The translations under genes were made by a program, and so were the position numbers. Positions 37,517 through 46,849 of a DNA stretch of 64,000 bases are shown in pieces. Within the stretch, counting starts at the first letter, position 1. Each line of letters starts with the position of its first letter. The notes beneath the pieces were generated by a model that made no database searches, was not told where the DNA came from, and saw only the letters and a list, made by a program, of their open reading frames with translations. Origin of the DNA: Allomuricauda sp. (GTDB lineage: Bacteria; Bacteroidota; Bacteroidia; Flavobacteriales; Flavobacteriaceae); NCBI RefSeq assembly GCF_013911645.1, contig NZ_JACESV010000002.1, positions 310,001 through 374,000 on the forward strand. Reading direction: 5' to 3'.

Positions 37517-38881
37517 TTAATCCCTAATCCCTGGGGTAAAATCCTCGGGGGCATTATGGGGTTGTTTAATGGTTCCGGCATCTCCGGAATCGTTGAAAAT
37601 AATCCATTCCGAAAAAGTATAAACAGAATTCCCTACTGTAATATCGCTGTTCCGTACTGCTCTTCCATCCTCAAACTCGTGGTCGGTGCCCGAACCGTCC
37701 TCACCAATTATTCCGTAAACATCGACAACAGTGCCAAATGGGTCCACTAATTCCAAATTGTCATCCCCGTTGGAATCTGCAGGGCTGTTGGTCGACACTC
37801 CTAAATCGGGGGCAAATCCGTATACCAGCTCAAACTCCTCTGCTTTTGGTGAAATGACCAAAGTGCTCTCAGCACCAATAACCAAACCAGATAAATCGAT
37901 GGTGGAACTTACTTCGGTATTATCGTTGGTATATCTCCTAAGTGTCCACAGGTTCAAATCCAACGGTTCGTTATCTGAGTTATACAGTTCCACAAAGCGG
38001 GCGCTGGAATTGTTGTCCGGGTCGGCCAATTCTGAAATAAAAATGCGGTTGGATGTAAACTCCGTTATAATTTCTGGACAGCGCTGTTCCGTAAAGTTCA
38101 CATCTTCCAAAGTCCGAATTACTAATTGCGGGGTGTCTCCATCCCTGGCCAGTACAGCAGTTATAGTTCCGTTTTGCTCTGGCAATGTTTCATTTTGAAA
38201 ATCGGCATAGCCACTGTTTAAAAGAACGATTTCATTTTCTTTGCAATCCATGAGTGCTCGTTCGGTCTCTTCTTGGGCAATGGCATAGGTTTCACCAAAT
38301 TCATCTTCCGTAAACTCCATACTTTCCAATTGGACCAATACGTTCGTTGGTATACTGTCAATTTCAGGAATGGTTGTAACCAAAGGTGCTACAAGTCCTC
38401 CACCATCACAGGATAAAAAAAGATGGTCCAACACTTTTCCTCTGGGTAATCTACCTATGGAAAGGTTGCCAAACGATGAGAAAACACTTCCTATTCGAAG
38501 TGTACTTCCTTTTTTGCCCAAATAGAGGTCTTTTAGCTTTACCATGACCTTGCTCCCCGCTGGAAACAATAAGTGGGATTCCCGCAAATCCATTTCGAGT
38601 TGTAGCCCTTTTGATGGATTGCTCAATGCATCTTGCAGGTAAAGCACACCAAAAAAATTCCCCGCTCGGTCGGACGAGATTACGTAGCCTTCCAAGATCA
38701 GATCTTCTTGAATCTGTATCACATCATCTTGTACCAATGCATCCAACTCGGCAAAAGTGATGTTCGCAGAAATATCGGCTGTACAACTCCCATCAATTTC
38801 ATCAAACTCTCTGCCATCAACACAACATAAAAGAGTCATCAAAGTGATGGTTCCAAAGATTTTATAAAATAAATTTTTCAT
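37517..38881 (-). CDS. DUF5689 plus lamin-tail (LTD) lipoprotein
   Basis: A 454-residue envelope lipoprotein. Its lipobox LMTLLC (Cys19) leads to a DUF5689 domain (about 30-270, with ITFAELDALVQDDV, GYVISSDRAGNFFGVLYLQD) and a C-terminal lamin-tail domain (about 280-450, with IFISELADPDNNSSARFVEL and SSARFVELYNSDNEPLDL). It follows the TonB receptor by 11 bp. Lamin-tail domains often accompany nucleases in Bacteroidota, and a secreted EEP nuclease is divergent from this operon. The ATG at 38881 is used; an upstream start would fall inside the receptor's end. Confidence 0.87.
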   Translation of the reverse strand: MKNLFYKIFGTITLMTLLCCVDGREFDEIDGSCTADISANITFAELDALVQDDVIQIQEDLILEGYVISSDRAGNFFGVLYLQDALSNPSKGLQLEMDLRESHLLFPAGSKVMVKLKDLYLGKKGSTLRIGSVFSSFGNLSIGRLPRGKVLDHLFLSCDGGGLVAPLVTTIPEIDSIPTNVLVQLESMEFTEDEFGETYAIAQEETERALMDCKENEIVLLNSGYADFQNETLPEQNGTITAVLARDGDTPQLVIRTLEDVNFTEQRCPEIITEFTSNRIFISELADPDNNSSARFVELYNSDNEPLDLNLWTLRRYTNDNTEVSSTIDLSGLVIGAESTLVISPKAEEFELVYGFAPDLGVSTNSPADSNGDDNLELVDPFGTVVDVYGIIGEDGSGTDHEFEDGRAVRNSDITVGNSVYTFSEWIIFNDSGDAGTIKQPHNAPEDFTPGIRD

Positions 38882-38892
38882 AAGTAATGCGA

Positions 38893-41628
38893 TTAAAAGC
38901 TTATGGCCAAATTCAAAAAATAGGTTCTTCCGTAGCTGTACCAATATTTTGGGGCAAAGGAGGGCGAGCCACTTAAGTTATCTTGCTTCAATTGACCAAA
39001 ATTTCCGTTTCTGCTCTGCTCGTAGCCACCTGTTCGGAAAACCGTATCAAAAACATTGTTGACACTTGCAAAGAAGCTGATATACTTTCCATTGATCAAC
39101 CAAGATTTGCCCCCGACCAAATTGAGCAAATAGATGTCGTCCAGCTTGTTTTGCTTTAGCAATTTGGCCACGTTTGCATCTGAGGCATCGGGAAAACGCT
39201 CGCCCGTTTCGGGGTCCAATAGAAAACTGGAAGTTCTGGTTATTGTCGATAGATTAATGTAATTGTTCGTGAGAAAATTGGTTGTTCCGCTGATCCACCA
39301 ATATTTTGGAGCTCGGTAGGACACTCCCAGCGCAAGCGCAGTTTGTGGACCTTGCGCCAATTTTAAATCCTTGAGGTCGGCAATCCCCAAATCTATATTT
39401 CCCTCTGGGGCAATTAGGTCTTCTTCGGCACCTGCCGTATCAAAATTGATTTGAACGGATGGGTCGCTGGCATACACATATTGACCTATGTTGCCTGCCG
39501 CTGTCAATTTTACGCTGGAAGATGCTTCGTACTCAAATCCAAACTCGATTCCTTTGTGAAGCCTGTCCAACTCCGTTATAACTTCCTGTACAAAATCGGA
39601 GCCTAAACCTGAGTCCACAAAAAAGAAATTGATATCGGTGGTATGTTGAAACCTCGTATAAAAAGCACTTATACGACCTGTTAGGCTGGGCAATCGCACA
39701 AAATAACTCAAATCCACACTGCTCACGACTTCTTTTTGGAGCTCGGGAACCGTTTGATTATTCTCCCGTGGGTTAATAAAAATATTTTGAATGATAGGAG
39801 GCCGTTGCACCAGCGCAGCATTCGCCGTGAACCAATGTCGCCCTGTTAAAAAGTAGCTGAGCCCTCCTTTGTACGAAAGGTTGGCAAACGAGATTTTCTC
39901 GCCCGTTCCGAAGGAGTTTTCCAAAAAGCGCTCGTTTTTGAAGAAACCATTGCGCTGCACATTAAAACTGGAATAGGAAGCCGATGCAAAACCGTTCCAT
40001 TTTTTTGAGGTCAATTTTACCTGGGCAAAACCTTCCATTTGAGAAGCATCCAAATTGTAATGGTAGTTGAACTTTTCCCCTTCTGATTTTTGCAGATTAC
40101 CATCAACATTGTTCAAGGTGCTCGAAAAGGTGTCCATATCCTCATGGTAGGTAGCGCCCAACAAATCTTGAATTTGTGCATAGTTTTCGGATGCTGTGGT
40201 CTTGTAATTCCCGCCAAACCCTAGTTTTATAAAATCGTTCAACATATAGTTAAAACTGGTAGCGCCTGAAAAGGTTGTATTCTGAGCAACATCATCATAA
40301 AGCAAATAAGCCGCTTTTTCACCATTGTTGGCGTTGGCGGCATAAAGTTGTTCCCAATCCAGTTGTGGTGCTTCCAAAAAGGCCTCTTTTACTAAATTTG
40401 CATTGATGAAGTCCGCTCCAATAGAACTATTAATGTGGTAACTGGGCAAATATCTGTAGTAGGTTGGGTCGGGGTTTGGTGCATTGTAATAGCCAAGTCT
40501 GCTTCTGGAGTTGATTCCTGTTTGATAGGCGACGCCAACATTCCAATTGATTTTTTTCTTGTCCAAGGAATAATTGAGCAAAAACAAGGGCTCAAAAATC
40601 TCACGTTCCCTTGAATTACGAATTTTACCGTCTTGCTCGCCCCAATACGGATTATATTGGCCGCCCATCAAATCAAAAACCTCTTCGGTCATGGCAGAGG
40701 AGCGTCCACGTCGGTTCCTTGCCAACATTGCAGTAAATGTGATGCTGTTTTGTGGGTTGAATTGATATTCCAGCGCACCAAAAAATGAATAAGCATCATA
40801 TAAAGTGCCCTCCACAAAGCCTTCTTTGGCCCATCTGCGCGAAGCGGATACCGAATAGGCCAATCCACTTTGTTTTTTTCCTGAATTGTAGGTAGTCATC
40901 AACCTGCCGCGATAGGTGCGATTGGACAGTGATGACGAAAGGCGTAATCCCGGCCTCATTCCAGAAGGTCGGGTATTGATGTTGGTATTGCCCAAAATTC
41001 CGCCGAATGTATATGGGTTTATAGAAAGGCTGTTGGTAAATTCCTGATTCCGAACTACATCGTTGAGTCCGCCCCAATTGTTCCATTGTGGTCTGCCATC
41101 AAAAAATTTGTTCATGGGAACACCGTTGATCAGAACCGTACCGTTTCGCGAATCATAACCACGCACCTTAAAAAAAGCCTGCCCAAAATCAAAAGCGGCC
41201 CGATTCAGAAAAATATCTCGTGTAGATTGCAGCAATCCCATAGAACTGGATACCGATTCAAAATCGTCGGAAAGGTCTCCATCGGTAAGTGAAATCAGGT
41301 TATCTGTTTGTTCGTGGGCAATATCCCTTTCCAGATAAATTGTGCCCAAATCGATTGGGTTTCCATCCAGATACAACGAAAATCGCTTTGTGATATAATC
41401 TACGGCAGAAATATGGAGCATTTGCTCGCCTATTTCCGTTAGATGAATTATAAACTCACCGTTATTGTTTGTTGTAAATTCTTGGGAAGTGCTTTCAAGG
41501 ATAATTATGGCATTCGAAATGGGGATATCCGAACCCTTTTCCATTAATTGTCCTGTAACCGGAGTACTTTGTTGTCCATACTGCAGTTTGCAACAACAAA
41601 GCGCGGCCAATACTATGGCTAGCCTCAT
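38893..41628 (-). CDS. TonB-dependent receptor paired with lamin-tail lipoprotein
   Basis: A 911-residue outer-membrane receptor. After a signal peptide (MRLAIVLAALCCCKLQYGQ) comes a CarboxypepD_reg-like domain (about 23-100, with GQLMEKGSDIPISNAIIILE). The plug contains FFKVRGYDSRNGTVLINGVP and a WNNWGGLNDV segment; the barrel ends YGRTYFLNLAISF. It heads an operon with the DUF5689/LTD lipoprotein, suggesting a receptor plus surface lipoprotein team, and faces a secreted EEP nuclease across a 101-bp divergent region. Confidence 0.9.
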   Translation of the reverse strand: MRLAIVLAALCCCKLQYGQQSTPVTGQLMEKGSDIPISNAIIILESTSQEFTTNNNGEFIIHLTEIGEQMLHISAVDYITKRFSLYLDGNPIDLGTIYLERDIAHEQTDNLISLTDGDLSDDFESVSSSMGLLQSTRDIFLNRAAFDFGQAFFKVRGYDSRNGTVLINGVPMNKFFDGRPQWNNWGGLNDVVRNQEFTNSLSINPYTFGGILGNTNINTRPSGMRPGLRLSSSLSNRTYRGRLMTTYNSGKKQSGLAYSVSASRRWAKEGFVEGTLYDAYSFFGALEYQFNPQNSITFTAMLARNRRGRSSAMTEEVFDLMGGQYNPYWGEQDGKIRNSREREIFEPLFLLNYSLDKKKINWNVGVAYQTGINSRSRLGYYNAPNPDPTYYRYLPSYHINSSIGADFINANLVKEAFLEAPQLDWEQLYAANANNGEKAAYLLYDDVAQNTTFSGATSFNYMLNDFIKLGFGGNYKTTASENYAQIQDLLGATYHEDMDTFSSTLNNVDGNLQKSEGEKFNYHYNLDASQMEGFAQVKLTSKKWNGFASASYSSFNVQRNGFFKNERFLENSFGTGEKISFANLSYKGGLSYFLTGRHWFTANAALVQRPPIIQNIFINPRENNQTVPELQKEVVSSVDLSYFVRLPSLTGRISAFYTRFQHTTDINFFFVDSGLGSDFVQEVITELDRLHKGIEFGFEYEASSSVKLTAAGNIGQYVYASDPSVQINFDTAGAEEDLIAPEGNIDLGIADLKDLKLAQGPQTALALGVSYRAPKYWWISGTTNFLTNNYINLSTITRTSSFLLDPETGERFPDASDANVAKLLKQNKLDDIYLLNLVGGKSWLINGKYISFFASVNNVFDTVFRTGGYEQSRNGNFGQLKQDNLSGSPSFAPKYWYSYGRTYFLNLAISF

Positions 41629-41729
41629 AGCTTATTGTAGGTTAATTAGTAAAAAAGGGGCTGTAATTGCTGTACAAACTGCTAAAAAGCGGACAATTGT
41701 ACTTATTTTAGCTGCAAAATCAAAATAAA

Positions 41730-42767
41730 ATGCGATTATTAATATGCCTACTTGTATTAATATCGACCTCACTTTATGGACAAAAGTCCAAAACATACAC
41801 CTTAAGAACCATTGCTTTTTACAACTGCGAGAACCTGTTCGATACGGTAAATGATTCCCTCACTTTTGATGATGACCGTACTCCCGAGGGGCGTTACCGT
41901 TGGACCGAAGAGCGGTATCTTCAAAAGGTTGAAAACCTATCCAAAGTTATTTCCCAAATTGGTGCTGAAACTTCCAAAACCTCGCCGGACATTGTGGGAC
42001 TGTGCGAGGTTGAAAATTTGGATGTGCTGGAAGATTTAGTACGGCACCCAAATTTACAGGAGAAAGATTATGGCATCATCCATTTTGATTCGCCCGATGA
42101 ACGGGGCATTGATGTTGCCTTACTTTATAAAAAGGCCTCTTTTATCCCATCTTCCTTTAAAAGTCATAGGCTTTTATTGTTTGATGACATGGGGGAACGG
42201 GAGTACACCCGTGACCAATTGGTGGTCGGGGGCACCATGGACCGAGAAAACATCTATTTTATTGTGAACCATTGGCCATCCCGAAGGGGCGGAGCTGCAA
42301 AGAGTTCGCCGTTACGTGTTAGAGCTGCTCTGCTGAACAAACGGATTATTGATTCTATCCAAGAATTGGATTTGGATGCGAAGATCATTGCCATGGGCGA
42401 TCTGAACGACGACCCTATTGATGATAGTTTGAAAAAAATTCTGAAAACGAAGGGTAAAAAACGTCAACTGGACAGTGTAAGCCTTTACAATCCCATGGAG
42501 GCCATGTTTAAAAAAGGGGTGGGTTCGTTGGCGTATCGGGATAAGTGGAACTTGTTCGACCAAATGTTCTTCACAGCCAATTTGGTGACCGAAGACCGAA
42601 CCACGCTTTCTTTCTGGAAAGCGGGCATTTTTGCCCCATCCTTTATACGAACGGAGAAAGGACGATTTAAAGGCTATCCGCTACGCACTTATTCGGGTGG
42701 TACATACACGGCCGGGTATAGCGATCATTTTCCTGCGTATTTGTTTTTGTTGAAGGAGGTTAAATGA
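41730..42767 (+). CDS. Secreted endonuclease/exonuclease/phosphatase-family protein
   Basis: A 345-residue EEP-fold metal-dependent phosphoesterase, exported by the signal peptide MRLLICLLVLISTSLYGQ. Catalytic motifs are N32 in AFYNCENLFDT, E93 in VGLCEVENLD, NHWPSRRGG near 180, D224/N226 in AMGDLNDDP and D332-H333 in YSDHFPAYLF. Substrate may be nucleic acid, a phospholipid or a sugar phosphate. It is divergent from the TonB receptor/lamin-tail operon, 101 bp away, so shared control is likely. Confidence 0.9.
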   Translation: MRLLICLLVLISTSLYGQKSKTYTLRTIAFYNCENLFDTVNDSLTFDDDRTPEGRYRWTEERYLQKVENLSKVISQIGAETSKTSPDIVGLCEVENLDVLEDLVRHPNLQEKDYGIIHFDSPDERGIDVALLYKKASFIPSSFKSHRLLLFDDMGEREYTRDQLVVGGTMDRENIYFIVNHWPSRRGGAAKSSPLRVRAALLNKRIIDSIQELDLDAKIIAMGDLNDDPIDDSLKKILKTKGKKRQLDSVSLYNPMEAMFKKGVGSLAYRDKWNLFDQMFFTANLVTEDRTTLSFWKAGIFAPSFIRTEKGRFKGYPLRTYSGGTYTAGYSDHFPAYLFLLKEVK

Positions 42768-42793
42768 TGGATTCCCAACTGAATGTCACATCG

Positions 42794-42875
42794 TGTCCTT
42801 CGGCTTCGCTCAGGATAAACTAAAGTCGAGATGTTTTGCCTACCTTTCGACTGCGCTAAAGATGACAAAACATTT
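42794..42875. repeat. Intergenic REP-like palindromic repeats
   Basis: Between the EEP and RadC-like genes, a unit near 42794 (TCCTTCGGCTTCGCTCAGGA) resembles a repeat common between Bacteroidota genes. A second unit (AGTCGA near 42824 paired with TCGACT near 42847) and flanking TGTTTTG/CAAAACA are also present. The exact limits are approximate. Confidence 0.5.
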
Positions 42876-42889
42876 TCTATCTTTATCTC

Positions 42890-43291
42890 ATGACTGTAAG
42901 ACTTCCCAAGGACGAGGACAAACATATATCTGGCACTGATGATATTGCCCGCATTATGCAAAAGGTGCTTTGGCGCCAAAATAAAATCCACAGACAAAAA
43001 GAATATTTTTGGACCATAGGGCTCAATGCTGCAAATGATATTGAATATATTGAGCTTGTGACCATTGGCTCCAGCAACCGAAATATTGTTACGCCAGTGC
43101 AAGTTTTAAGTTTGGCCGCAGCCAAGCAATGTCATAAAATTGTCCTCTGCCACAACCACCCCTCAGGAAAATTGGAGCCCAGTGAGGCAGATATAGCATT
43201 TACAGAACGTATGGAAAAAGCTGCCGCTATTTTAGAAATAGAACTGCTGGACCACATTATAATCACGGAGGTAAACTACGTGGCTATTTAA
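42890..43291 (+). CDS. RadC-like JAB/MPN-domain protein
   Basis: A 133-residue protein with the JAMM metal motif LCHNHPSGKLEPSEAD. It corresponds to the catalytic domain of RadC (UPF0758), without the N-terminal helix-hairpin-helix found in the chromosomal form. Such short versions are often carried on mobile DNA or sit next to repeats. The role of RadC in DNA repair is unsettled. The preceding 80 bp are repeat-like. Confidence 0.85.
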   Translation: MTVRLPKDEDKHISGTDDIARIMQKVLWRQNKIHRQKEYFWTIGLNAANDIEYIELVTIGSSNRNIVTPVQVLSLAAAKQCHKIVLCHNHPSGKLEPSEADIAFTERMEKAAAILEIELLDHIIITEVNYVAI

Positions 43292-43323
43292 GGCATTTAA
43301 AATTATTGAGGGATAAACAATAA

Positions 43324-43347
43324 GATTCCTGCTTTCGCAGGAATGAC
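43324..43347. repeat. Single copy of the atpD-atpC palindrome family
   Basis: GATTCCTGCTTTCGCAGGAA with trailing TGAC; stem TTCCTGC/GCAGGAA. Same family as 14857-14932. It is located between the convergent RadC-like and small membrane protein genes. Confidence 0.75.
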
Positions 43348-43348
43348 A

Positions 43349-43786
43349 TCAAGCAAACCACTGCCCCCAAGGAATACGGCTCAAAATCAATAATAGACCA
43401 AGGCCATAGAAAATGGAGATGGTCTTGAACTTTTTATTGCTTTCCATGAATTTTTTGTGCCGGGACCAACCAATGGTTATCAAAACCAAGGCTATGATAT
43501 TGATAAATGGATGCTCCACGGCCAATAAACGTGCTGGCGCATTTAATCCGCCCATTCCCAAAGTTTGAATGGCTTTTAGACCATTACCGGATATAAAGTA
43601 TAGCAATAGTCCAACCAGTAGCTGAATATGGCTTAAAATAAGTGCAAATAGACTAACACGTAGGTCCTTTTGCATGGTAAAGTCCTTTTTGCCCAACCAG
43701 CCTGCTATGGCATTGATTACGGCAATAACTAAAACGGCCAACACCACATAGGCCAAATAAGAGTGTAGGTTCTTGATAATTTCCAT
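43349..43786 (-). CDS. Small four-span membrane protein, unrecognised
   Basis: A 145-residue inner-membrane protein with about four spans (near 12-30, 45-65, 88-106, 122-138). Histidines H8, H53, H91 and H109 sit in or near the spans, hinting at a cofactor but not proving heme. I do not recognise a named family. It begins about 60 bp beyond the terminator of the downstream-lying TonB receptor. Confidence 0.7.
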   Translation of the reverse strand: MEIIKNLHSYLAYVVLAVLVIAVINAIAGWLGKKDFTMQKDLRVSLFALILSHIQLLVGLLLYFISGNGLKAIQTLGMGGLNAPARLLAVEHPFINIIALVLITIGWSRHKKFMESNKKFKTISIFYGLGLLLILSRIPWGQWFA

Positions 43787-43830
43787 TAGGTATAGTTTGT
43801 GTGTTTAAAAGTACGGAATTTTGGGCATAA

Positions 43831-43861
43831 AAAAAGCCCCTCGCCAAAGCGAGGGGCTTTT
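43831..43861 (-). terminator. Terminator after the TonB receptor at 43885-46677
   Basis: A 13-bp stem AAAAGCCCCTCGC/GCGAGGGGCTTTT, loop CAAA, with a T run on the minus strand. Confidence 0.9.
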
Positions 43862-43884
43862 GATTATTTCTATTTTAAATTGAA

Positions 43885-46677
43885 TTAGAATCTGTAACGA
43901 AGACCAAAGTTCCAAGTTCTCCCGAAGCCCCAGAATACATTGTTGGCAACGTTGACCCCATTCCAAGTTTCATCTCCTGCTTCTGCTTCTCTGTTAGAAG
44001 TAGACTCTGAAATGTAGATTTCGTCAAAAACGTTGTTTACGTTCAACCTAAGGTTAAGGTACTTGGTTTTCTCTTTACCCAAACTCATGCGGTAAGATAA
44101 ACCAGCATCAAATAAGTCGTATGCAGGCAATTTCAACTGGAAATCACCTCCGTCAGGAAGGCCATCACTATTCTCATCTTGGAAAGACGGCACATCAAAC
44201 TGAGCGTATAGGTCAGCAGCATGGTACCAACTAGCATCAAAGAACAAGTTTTCAACTGGCTCCACAGTAGCTCCTAATCTCCAAGTAGTCTGCGCAGCAT
44301 CATCAACTTTCACCCCATCTAATATAATCCTAGATTGACCAACTAGATTTTGTCCTTCATCAAATACATTCGCTGTTGGGTTTCCATTATATGTCCAATC
44401 ACCTACAGACAACATACCATTAAAAGTCAAGAAAGATGTAGGACGAGCTGTAAAGTCTACCTCAACACCCATGTGCACTTGCTCAATACCATCGTAATTT
44501 GCAGTTCCCTGGAACAATAGGTTACCTTGAGGGTCTGTAATATTAACTCCTTCTGAAAGGAATCTGTCCGACCAAGAAGTTCTATACAAGTTTACGTTTG
44601 CACTAAAGAACTGACTTCTGAAACCGTATCCTAATTCAACACCAAGTATTTTCTCGTTTTGATAGTTATCATTAATATCATTCACATAGTTTAAGAAAAT
44701 AGCATCAAAAATTGGTTGCTTTAAGTAATATCCAGCATTAGCAAAAACATTGTGTTTTTCATCAATATTATAGTTTAAACCACCTTTGATGTTCCCTCCT
44801 ACTATGTTTATCCAATCAGTCTCTTGCTCTGGGTCGGAATCCAAATAGTTGAAATAATCAATTCTTTTGAATCCTTGATTAGAGACACCTCCCTGAAGGA
44901 ACGCAGAAATCTTTTCTGTTTTATACTCAACTTGTCCGAAAGCACCCAACCAGTTTACTTTTCCATCATTGTAATAATCAATTTTGGTTTCATCGTCCAC
45001 ATTTTTGAAAACATTCCATGTGTTTCCGACAGTTGGCGAATAGGTGTCTGTGGTAAAGTTGTAAGTATTGTTGATGTTATCGTTATCGACATACACATCC
45101 GCTCCCAACAAATCAACCAGCCTTCGATAATGAATACCTTTATACATCCTAGCATCAATACCTGCGTCGAAAGACCAATTTTCATTCACATCGTTGTGGA
45201 AGTTTATGATGGTGCCATACCAGTTATGGGAATTAATGGATGAACGCTGCGAGATACCGTTCTCAGGTCCATAGATATGATCACCATCTTCAGCAAAACC
45301 ATAATTGTAATCTCCACCGTTAACATACATTCCTTGAAAGGCAGGATCCCCACCTCCTGTGTAACCTTCCCTTGGACCACCAAAAGCTGAGCTAGACCCT
45401 TGGTTCCATGCAACTATTTCATCCATACGGACGTGACCGTTGGCATCCTTAAATGTACTTGAGAAAGACCTATCCCCGTTGATTCTACCGATAGACCCTA
45501 TAGAACCACCACGACCAAGTGAAGCGTAAACTACAGAGGACAAAGTTGATTGGTTGGAGATTTTCCAATCCCAATTGAACATCGCCTTTGGCTTATGGTA
45601 GAAGTTACCAGAGAATGTATCTTCTTTTCCGTTTCTATATCCGTAATCTGAGTTGTAACGTATATTAGGATCTATACCATTATTTCCGTATCTGATGTAG
45701 TTGCTGATAGATTCAGCATAACCTCTTTGGAAATGTTCTTGTGGAGCACCAGTTACCATAAATTGGAAATCGTGTTTATCGTTAGGTCTATAACCAATGG
45801 CAACAAAGTAGTTGTATGCTTCAAATGGAGTTCCTTGAACATAACCGTCTCCGGCGGTACGGCCAAACAATGCGCTTACAGAAAGTCCATTTTCCATAAT
45901 TCCAGTATTGTAGCCCATTGTGGTTTTTAAGTAATCGTTGTTACCAACAGTTGCAGCAACAGTACCACCTTCTTGAAGGTCGGCTGCTTTTGTGATAACG
46001 TTGATAGTACCACCCACAGATGAGATAGCCAGTTTGGAAGAACCAAGACCTCTTTGTACCTGCATTGCAGAAGTCACATCGGAAAGGCCAGCCCAGTTAC
46101 TCCAATAAACCCACCCATTTTCCATATCGTTAACAGGAACACCGTTAATCATTACTGCAGTATTTCTTTGATCGAATCCACGAACGTTGATTCTGGAATC
46201 ACCAAAACCACCACCCTGTTTTGTTACATAAATAGAAGGTGTTGATCTTAAAATCTCAGGAAATTCCTGTGAACCAAGTTTTTCAACAATTTCCGATGCT
46301 TTAATTGTGGAAACAGCAACAGGCGTCTCTCTATCTTTTGCAATATCCATTACACCAGTTACAACCACTTCTCCAAGTTGTTCTGCATCTGGCATTAGTA
46401 CTATGGTACCTATATTGCCTGTAGAAGAGAAAGCGACTTCTTTCCTAAGAAATCCAATGTATGTTACCACCAATGTTCCAGAGCTTTGTTCTACTTCCAA
46501 AGTAAAGTTTCCATCAAAATCGGTAGATGTTCCTGTACTGGTCCCTTTAACCATTACAGTTGCTCCTGGCAGTGGTCCGCCCATGTCTCCATCGGTAACC
46601 GTTCCAGTAAGAGTTCCTTGTGAAAATGCTATTGCGGAAACAAAAATAGCCACAAAAGCCAAGTAGATTCTTTTCAT
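43885..46677 (-). CDS. TonB-dependent receptor
   Basis: A 930-residue outer-membrane receptor. Signal peptide (1-19), CarboxypepD_reg-like domain (about 21-105, GTLTGTVTDGDMGGPLPGAT), then a plug with VMDIAKDRETPVAVSTIKAS, NVRGFDQRNTAVMINGVPVN and the segment SAMQVQRGLGSSKLAISSVG. The barrel ends NFGLRYRF. Its plug and barrel resemble those of 38893-41628 (NNW/SNWAGL motif) rather than a classical SusC, and no SusD partner lies next to it. Substrate unknown. Confidence 0.9.
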   Translation of the reverse strand: MKRIYLAFVAIFVSAIAFSQGTLTGTVTDGDMGGPLPGATVMVKGTSTGTSTDFDGNFTLEVEQSSGTLVVTYIGFLRKEVAFSSTGNIGTIVLMPDAEQLGEVVVTGVMDIAKDRETPVAVSTIKASEIVEKLGSQEFPEILRSTPSIYVTKQGGGFGDSRINVRGFDQRNTAVMINGVPVNDMENGWVYWSNWAGLSDVTSAMQVQRGLGSSKLAISSVGGTINVITKAADLQEGGTVAATVGNNDYLKTTMGYNTGIMENGLSVSALFGRTAGDGYVQGTPFEAYNYFVAIGYRPNDKHDFQFMVTGAPQEHFQRGYAESISNYIRYGNNGIDPNIRYNSDYGYRNGKEDTFSGNFYHKPKAMFNWDWKISNQSTLSSVVYASLGRGGSIGSIGRINGDRSFSSTFKDANGHVRMDEIVAWNQGSSSAFGGPREGYTGGGDPAFQGMYVNGGDYNYGFAEDGDHIYGPENGISQRSSINSHNWYGTIINFHNDVNENWSFDAGIDARMYKGIHYRRLVDLLGADVYVDNDNINNTYNFTTDTYSPTVGNTWNVFKNVDDETKIDYYNDGKVNWLGAFGQVEYKTEKISAFLQGGVSNQGFKRIDYFNYLDSDPEQETDWINIVGGNIKGGLNYNIDEKHNVFANAGYYLKQPIFDAIFLNYVNDINDNYQNEKILGVELGYGFRSQFFSANVNLYRTSWSDRFLSEGVNITDPQGNLLFQGTANYDGIEQVHMGVEVDFTARPTSFLTFNGMLSVGDWTYNGNPTANVFDEGQNLVGQSRIILDGVKVDDAAQTTWRLGATVEPVENLFFDASWYHAADLYAQFDVPSFQDENSDGLPDGGDFQLKLPAYDLFDAGLSYRMSLGKEKTKYLNLRLNVNNVFDEIYISESTSNREAEAGDETWNGVNVANNVFWGFGRTWNFGLRYRF

Positions 46678-46762
46678 TTAATTCAGTGTTTAAGTGTTTA
46701 ATTAGCCCTGCAAATGTGATTCATTTTTGACACTCTGCGATTAAGTCAAAGTTAAAATCGGG

Positions 46763-46790
46763 CAAATATAGTTAACACTAAATTAACAAA
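46763..46790 (-). promoter_or_regulatory. Putative promoter of the TonB receptor
   Basis: The minus strand has TTTG (46787-46790), 16-bp spacer, then TATATTTG (46763-46770), a full match to TAnnTTTG. The leader would be about 80 nt. Confidence 0.55.
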
Positions 46791-46849
46791 TAAAGTTAAC
46801 TGACAAACAATTGTTTACGGTTTTGTTCCTAATTTGAGAAGATGGCAAC

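Noticed and set aside
44824..45243. A 139-residue plus-strand frame opposite the TonB receptor
   Set aside because: Antisense shadow of the barrel region; no start context or recognisable domain.
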